From assembly GCF_026914265.1 (NCBI RefSeq), contig NC_069135.1, positions 10,576,887 to 10,640,886 on the forward strand: 64,000 nt of DNA, given 5' to 3'. Made by a program: the position numbers and the translations under genes. Shown here one piece after another: positions 60,688 to 64,000 of the stretch; position 1 is the first letter of the stretch, and each line of letters opens with the position of its first letter. The stretch comes from Mya arenaria (taxonomy: Eukaryota > Mollusca > Bivalvia > Myida > Myidae). Under the pieces are notes generated by a model. The model was not told the DNA's origin. It was given only the letters and a program-made list of their open reading frames with translations, and searched no databases.

Positions 60688-62736
60688 TGGTCAACATTCC
60701 AGCCACTTGCCCATATATAAAAAAAGGTCAGGCTTGTTCATCATTCTAGCCACTTGCCCATATACCATAGAAAAGGTCAGGCTTGTTCAACATTTTAGCC
60801 ACTTGCCCATATACCAAAGAAAAGGACAGGCTTGTCAACATTCTAGCCACTTGCCCATATACCAAAGAAAAGGTCAGGCTTGTTCAGCATTCTAGCCACT
60901 TGCCCATATACCAAAGAAAAGGTCAGGCTTGTTCAACATTCTAGCCACTTGCCCATATACCAAAGAAAAGGTCAGGCTTGTTCAACATTCTAGCCACTTG
61001 CCTATATACAAAAAGAAAAGGTCAGGCTTGTTCAGCATTCTAGCCACTTGCCCTTATACCAAAGAAAAGGTCAGGCTTGTTCAACATTCTAGCCACTTGC
61101 CCATATACCAAAGAAAAGGTCAGGCTTGTTCAGCATTCTAGCCACTTGCCCATATACCAAAGAAAAGGTCAGGCTTGTTCAACATTCTAGCCACTTGCCC
61201 ATATACCAAAGAAAAGATCAGGCTTGTTCAACATTCTAGCCACTTGCCCATATACCAAAGAAAAGGTCAGGCTTGTTCAGCATTCTAGCCACTTGCCCAT
61301 ATACAAAAAGAAAAGATCAGGCTTGTTCAACATTCTAGCCACTTGCCCATATACAAAAAGAAAAGGTCCGGCTTGTTCAGCATTCTAGCCACTTGCCCAT
61401 ATATCAAAGAAAAGGTCAGGCTTGTTCAACATTCTAGCCACTTGCCCATATACCAAAGAAAAGGTCAGGCTTGTTCAACATTCTAGCCACTTGCCCAAAT
61501 GTACCAAAGAAAAGGTCAGGCTTGTTCAACATTCTAGCCACTTGCCCATATACTAGTACCAAAGAAAAGGTCAGGCTTGTTCAGCATTCTAGCCACTTGC
61601 CCATATACAAAAAGAAAAGATCAGGCTTGTTCAACATTCTAGCCACTTGCCCATACACAAAAAAGAAAAGGACAGGCTTGTTCAAAATTCTAGCCACTTG
61701 CCCATATACCAAAGAAAAGGTCAGGCTTGTTTAGCATTCTAGCCACTTGCCCATATACAAAAAGAAAAGGTCAGGCTTGTTCAGCATTCTAGCCACTTGC
61801 CCATATACAAAAAGAAAAGGTCAGGCTTGTTCAACATTCTAGCCACTTGCCCATATACAAAAAGAAAAGGTTGGGCTTGTTCAACATTCTAGCCACTTGC
61901 CCATATACAAAAAGAAAAGGTTGGGCTTGTTCAACATTCTAGCCACTTGCCTATATACAAAAGAAAAGGACAGGCTTGTCAACATTCTAGCCACTTGCCC
62001 ATATACCAAAGAAAAGGACAGGCTTGTCAACATTCTAGCCACTTGCCCATATACCAAAGAAAAGGACAGGCTTGTTCAACATTCTAGCCACTTGCCCATA
62101 TACCAAAGAAAAGGTCAGGCTTGTTCAACATTCTAGCCACTTGCCCATATACCAAAGAAAAGGTCAGGCTTGTTCAACATTCTAGCCACTTGCCTATATA
62201 CAAAAAGAAAAGATCAGGCTTGTTCAGCATTCTAGCCACTTGCCCATATACCAAAGAAAAGATCGGGCTTGTTCAACATTCTAGCCACTTGCCCATATAC
62301 CAAAGAAAAGGACAGGCTTGTTCAACATTCTAGCCACTTGCCCATTTACCAAAGAAAAGGTCAGGCTTGTTCAACATTCTAGCCACTTGCCCATATACCA
62401 AAGAAAAGATCAGGCTTGTTCAACATTCTAGCCACTTGCCCATATACCAAAGAAAAGGACAGGCTTGTTCAACATTCTAGCCACTTGCCCATATACCAAA
62501 GAAAAGGACAGGCTTGTTCAACATTCTAGCCACTTGCCCATATACCAAAGAAAAGATCAGGCTTGTTCAACATTCTAGCCACTTGCCCATATACCAAAGA
62601 AAAGATCAGGCTTGTTCAACATTCTAGCCACTTGCCCATATTCCCAAGAAAAGATCAGGCTTGTTCAACATTCTAGCCACTTGCCCATATACCAAAGAAA
62701 AGGTCAGGCTTGTTCAGCATTCTAGCCACTTGCCCT
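60688..62736. repeat. 50-bp minisatellite, about 41 copies
   Basis: Head-to-tail units of 48-54 bp: GTCAGGCTTGTTCAACATTC, then TAGCCACTTGCCCATATACC, then AAAGAAAAG. Variants: AAAAGGTCAGG, AAAAGATCAGG or AAAAGGACAGG; CAACATT or CAGCATT; ACCAAAG or ACAAAAAG. The short open frames (reading LATCPYTKEK and similar) rotate through all frames because most units are not multiples of three, so the array is not protein-coding. Confidence 0.97.
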
Positions 62737-64000
62737 TGAGGTTCATGCATTTTGTTTGATGACCATCTTACTGAGCAAATCCAGGGAATGAAGAAATGTG
62801 TTATCATAATTAAGTTCTAAAGGCTTGTAGCGCAAAGTTATGTTTTTTTAGCAAAAAGCAATTCAAAATCATTGATGAAACTCTTTATTTTTCTCATTTA
62901 ATGTGCACCAATAACATTAACCATGTACATATATATTGACAGTTAATTGTCTCCTGTCAATTACATGACAGATTAATGATATAATCATAACAGATCATAT
63001 ACAACACTCGGTATGCTGCATTATTGTGAATGGGCCAATCAGTATCTCCAACAAAATGCAGTCGAATTTACATAACAAAATACTCATGCAAAGATTCATT
63101 ACCTATATTTATCCTAATATAATTATATCACAATTAAATAAGTGCATAAAGGAAGTACTTAACAGAAACAGGGGTTCAAATGAATTTGCTGAAATAAGTT
63201 AACACTAGTAAAACATCCATCCCCATAGCTAAAGAGAAGTCTAAACATTAGACATTATGTTATTTAATTAATGTGTTAACAATATTGACAAATAAATGGT
63301 TGGACTAGACAAAGGAGAACTGGCTTACAAAGAAACTCATGAAAGTATTACAGCATACAGGTCTTACATGTTGATTCAGTTTAAAAACTCCGAAATATTT
63401 GTTACATGGTCTTCGTCAACAACAGTAGTGTGGAATTGATAATAATTTTGGAGAAGTAGCGAAATTCGACTTGTATGTGTGGTGTACAAGTTTAAAGAGT
63501 CCGGCTAACATCAAGGAGATTAGCATCACATGTATGGGATTGAGTAGTCAAATAGACAGAGTTTAAGGCCGGCAGCAATGCAAAAGTCAATAAAAGGACC
63601 AAAATTTAAAATGTTTAAAAAATAATCTGTTCAGTTTTGAGGTTCAATATTTAACAAGCATGATTTATATATACGTTGCAACATGAAAAGCTATAATTAG
63701 AAAGCGAGCAATTTTCGATGAAATAATATTTTATCAGATTTCCGATAAAAAAGCATTTATGTTTTGCCGGAAATGTCTTAATACAAAAAGAATATGTTTA
63801 TGAGTGTAATTTATCAGAACTGCCCAATCAACAATGTCTTGGGGCTTTGTGTTAATTGCAGCTATTTTAAAAAAGATACATGCATATTTGTAACCCGGAA
63901 ATAAATTTCATCCACTATTTCTCTAAATAACTTTCTTATTTGACAAGATATCATCAAGAACTCTCAAGACATTGTTAAATATGTAGTCTGGGGCACTTTA
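62737..64000. other. Right-edge stretch, nothing recognised
   Basis: AT-rich; no coding segment with family resemblance, RNA gene or clear repeat seen on either strand. Confidence 0.4.

Noticed and set aside
60596-62333. Series of 70-99-codon open frames reading LATCPYTKEK-like repeats
   Set aside because: They are frames through a 50-bp minisatellite whose units mostly are not multiples of three, so reading frame changes unit by unit.
60688-62736. CRISPR-like regular repeats
   Set aside because: There are no unique spacers; repeat follows repeat directly, and the genome is animal.

Overview
The window reads as nuclear DNA of a bivalve mollusc, probably a heterodont clam or mussel relative. 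It is AT-rich, its genes are split by canonical GT-AG introns, and the encoded proteins are animal-type (PUS7, FBXL13/DRC6, FAS1, ARPC4). It is also crowded with short inverted-repeat elements, tRNA-derived SINEs and 100-200 bp internal arrays of the kind common in bivalve genomes. The organism call is an inference from gene content and repeat style. No bacterial operon, CRISPR array or recognisable LTR or capsid-bearing element was seen.

Layout. 1-3985 (+): last five exons of PUS7, a tRNA pseudouridine synthase whose 5' part lies off the left edge. 4903-32853 (-): a complete 23-exon FBXL13/DRC6-like gene, tail to tail with PUS7. I could join all its exons in frame into a 794-residue F-box/leucine-rich-repeat protein. 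Its introns hold repeat elements and a run of decayed copies of one of its own exons. 32854-36321: a repeat-bearing head-to-head spacer. 36322-40078 (+): a complete six-exon gene for a secreted protein with two FAS1 domains. 41103-about 43010 (-): a small secreted cysteine-rich protein of unknown function, with a 5'UTR intron carrying fifteen 41-bp repeats, nearly all bearing an AP-1-type TGASTCA site.

43.8-53.9 kb: a transposon-rich stretch. It has a perfect 191-bp tandem duplication, a LINE reverse transcriptase split by a 1.7-kb inverted-repeat element, an antisense LINE fragment, several MITEs and a pair of about 155-bp inverted repeats 4 kb apart. 53897-53986 (-): an intact tRNA-Tyr(GUA) gene with its intron, divergent from 54135-58985 (+), a complete five-exon ARPC4 gene whose first coding exon is just the ATG. 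60.69-62.74 kb: a roughly 41-copy 50-bp minisatellite. The right end shows nothing recognisable.

The genes are unrelated housekeeping, ciliary and secreted functions rather than one pathway: tRNA modification, cilium dynein regulation, extracellular adhesion, actin nucleation. The observations most worth following are the decayed F-box exon array, the AP-1-site minisatellite, the partly duplicated tRNA-Tyr locus and the one-base frame disruption in PUS7.
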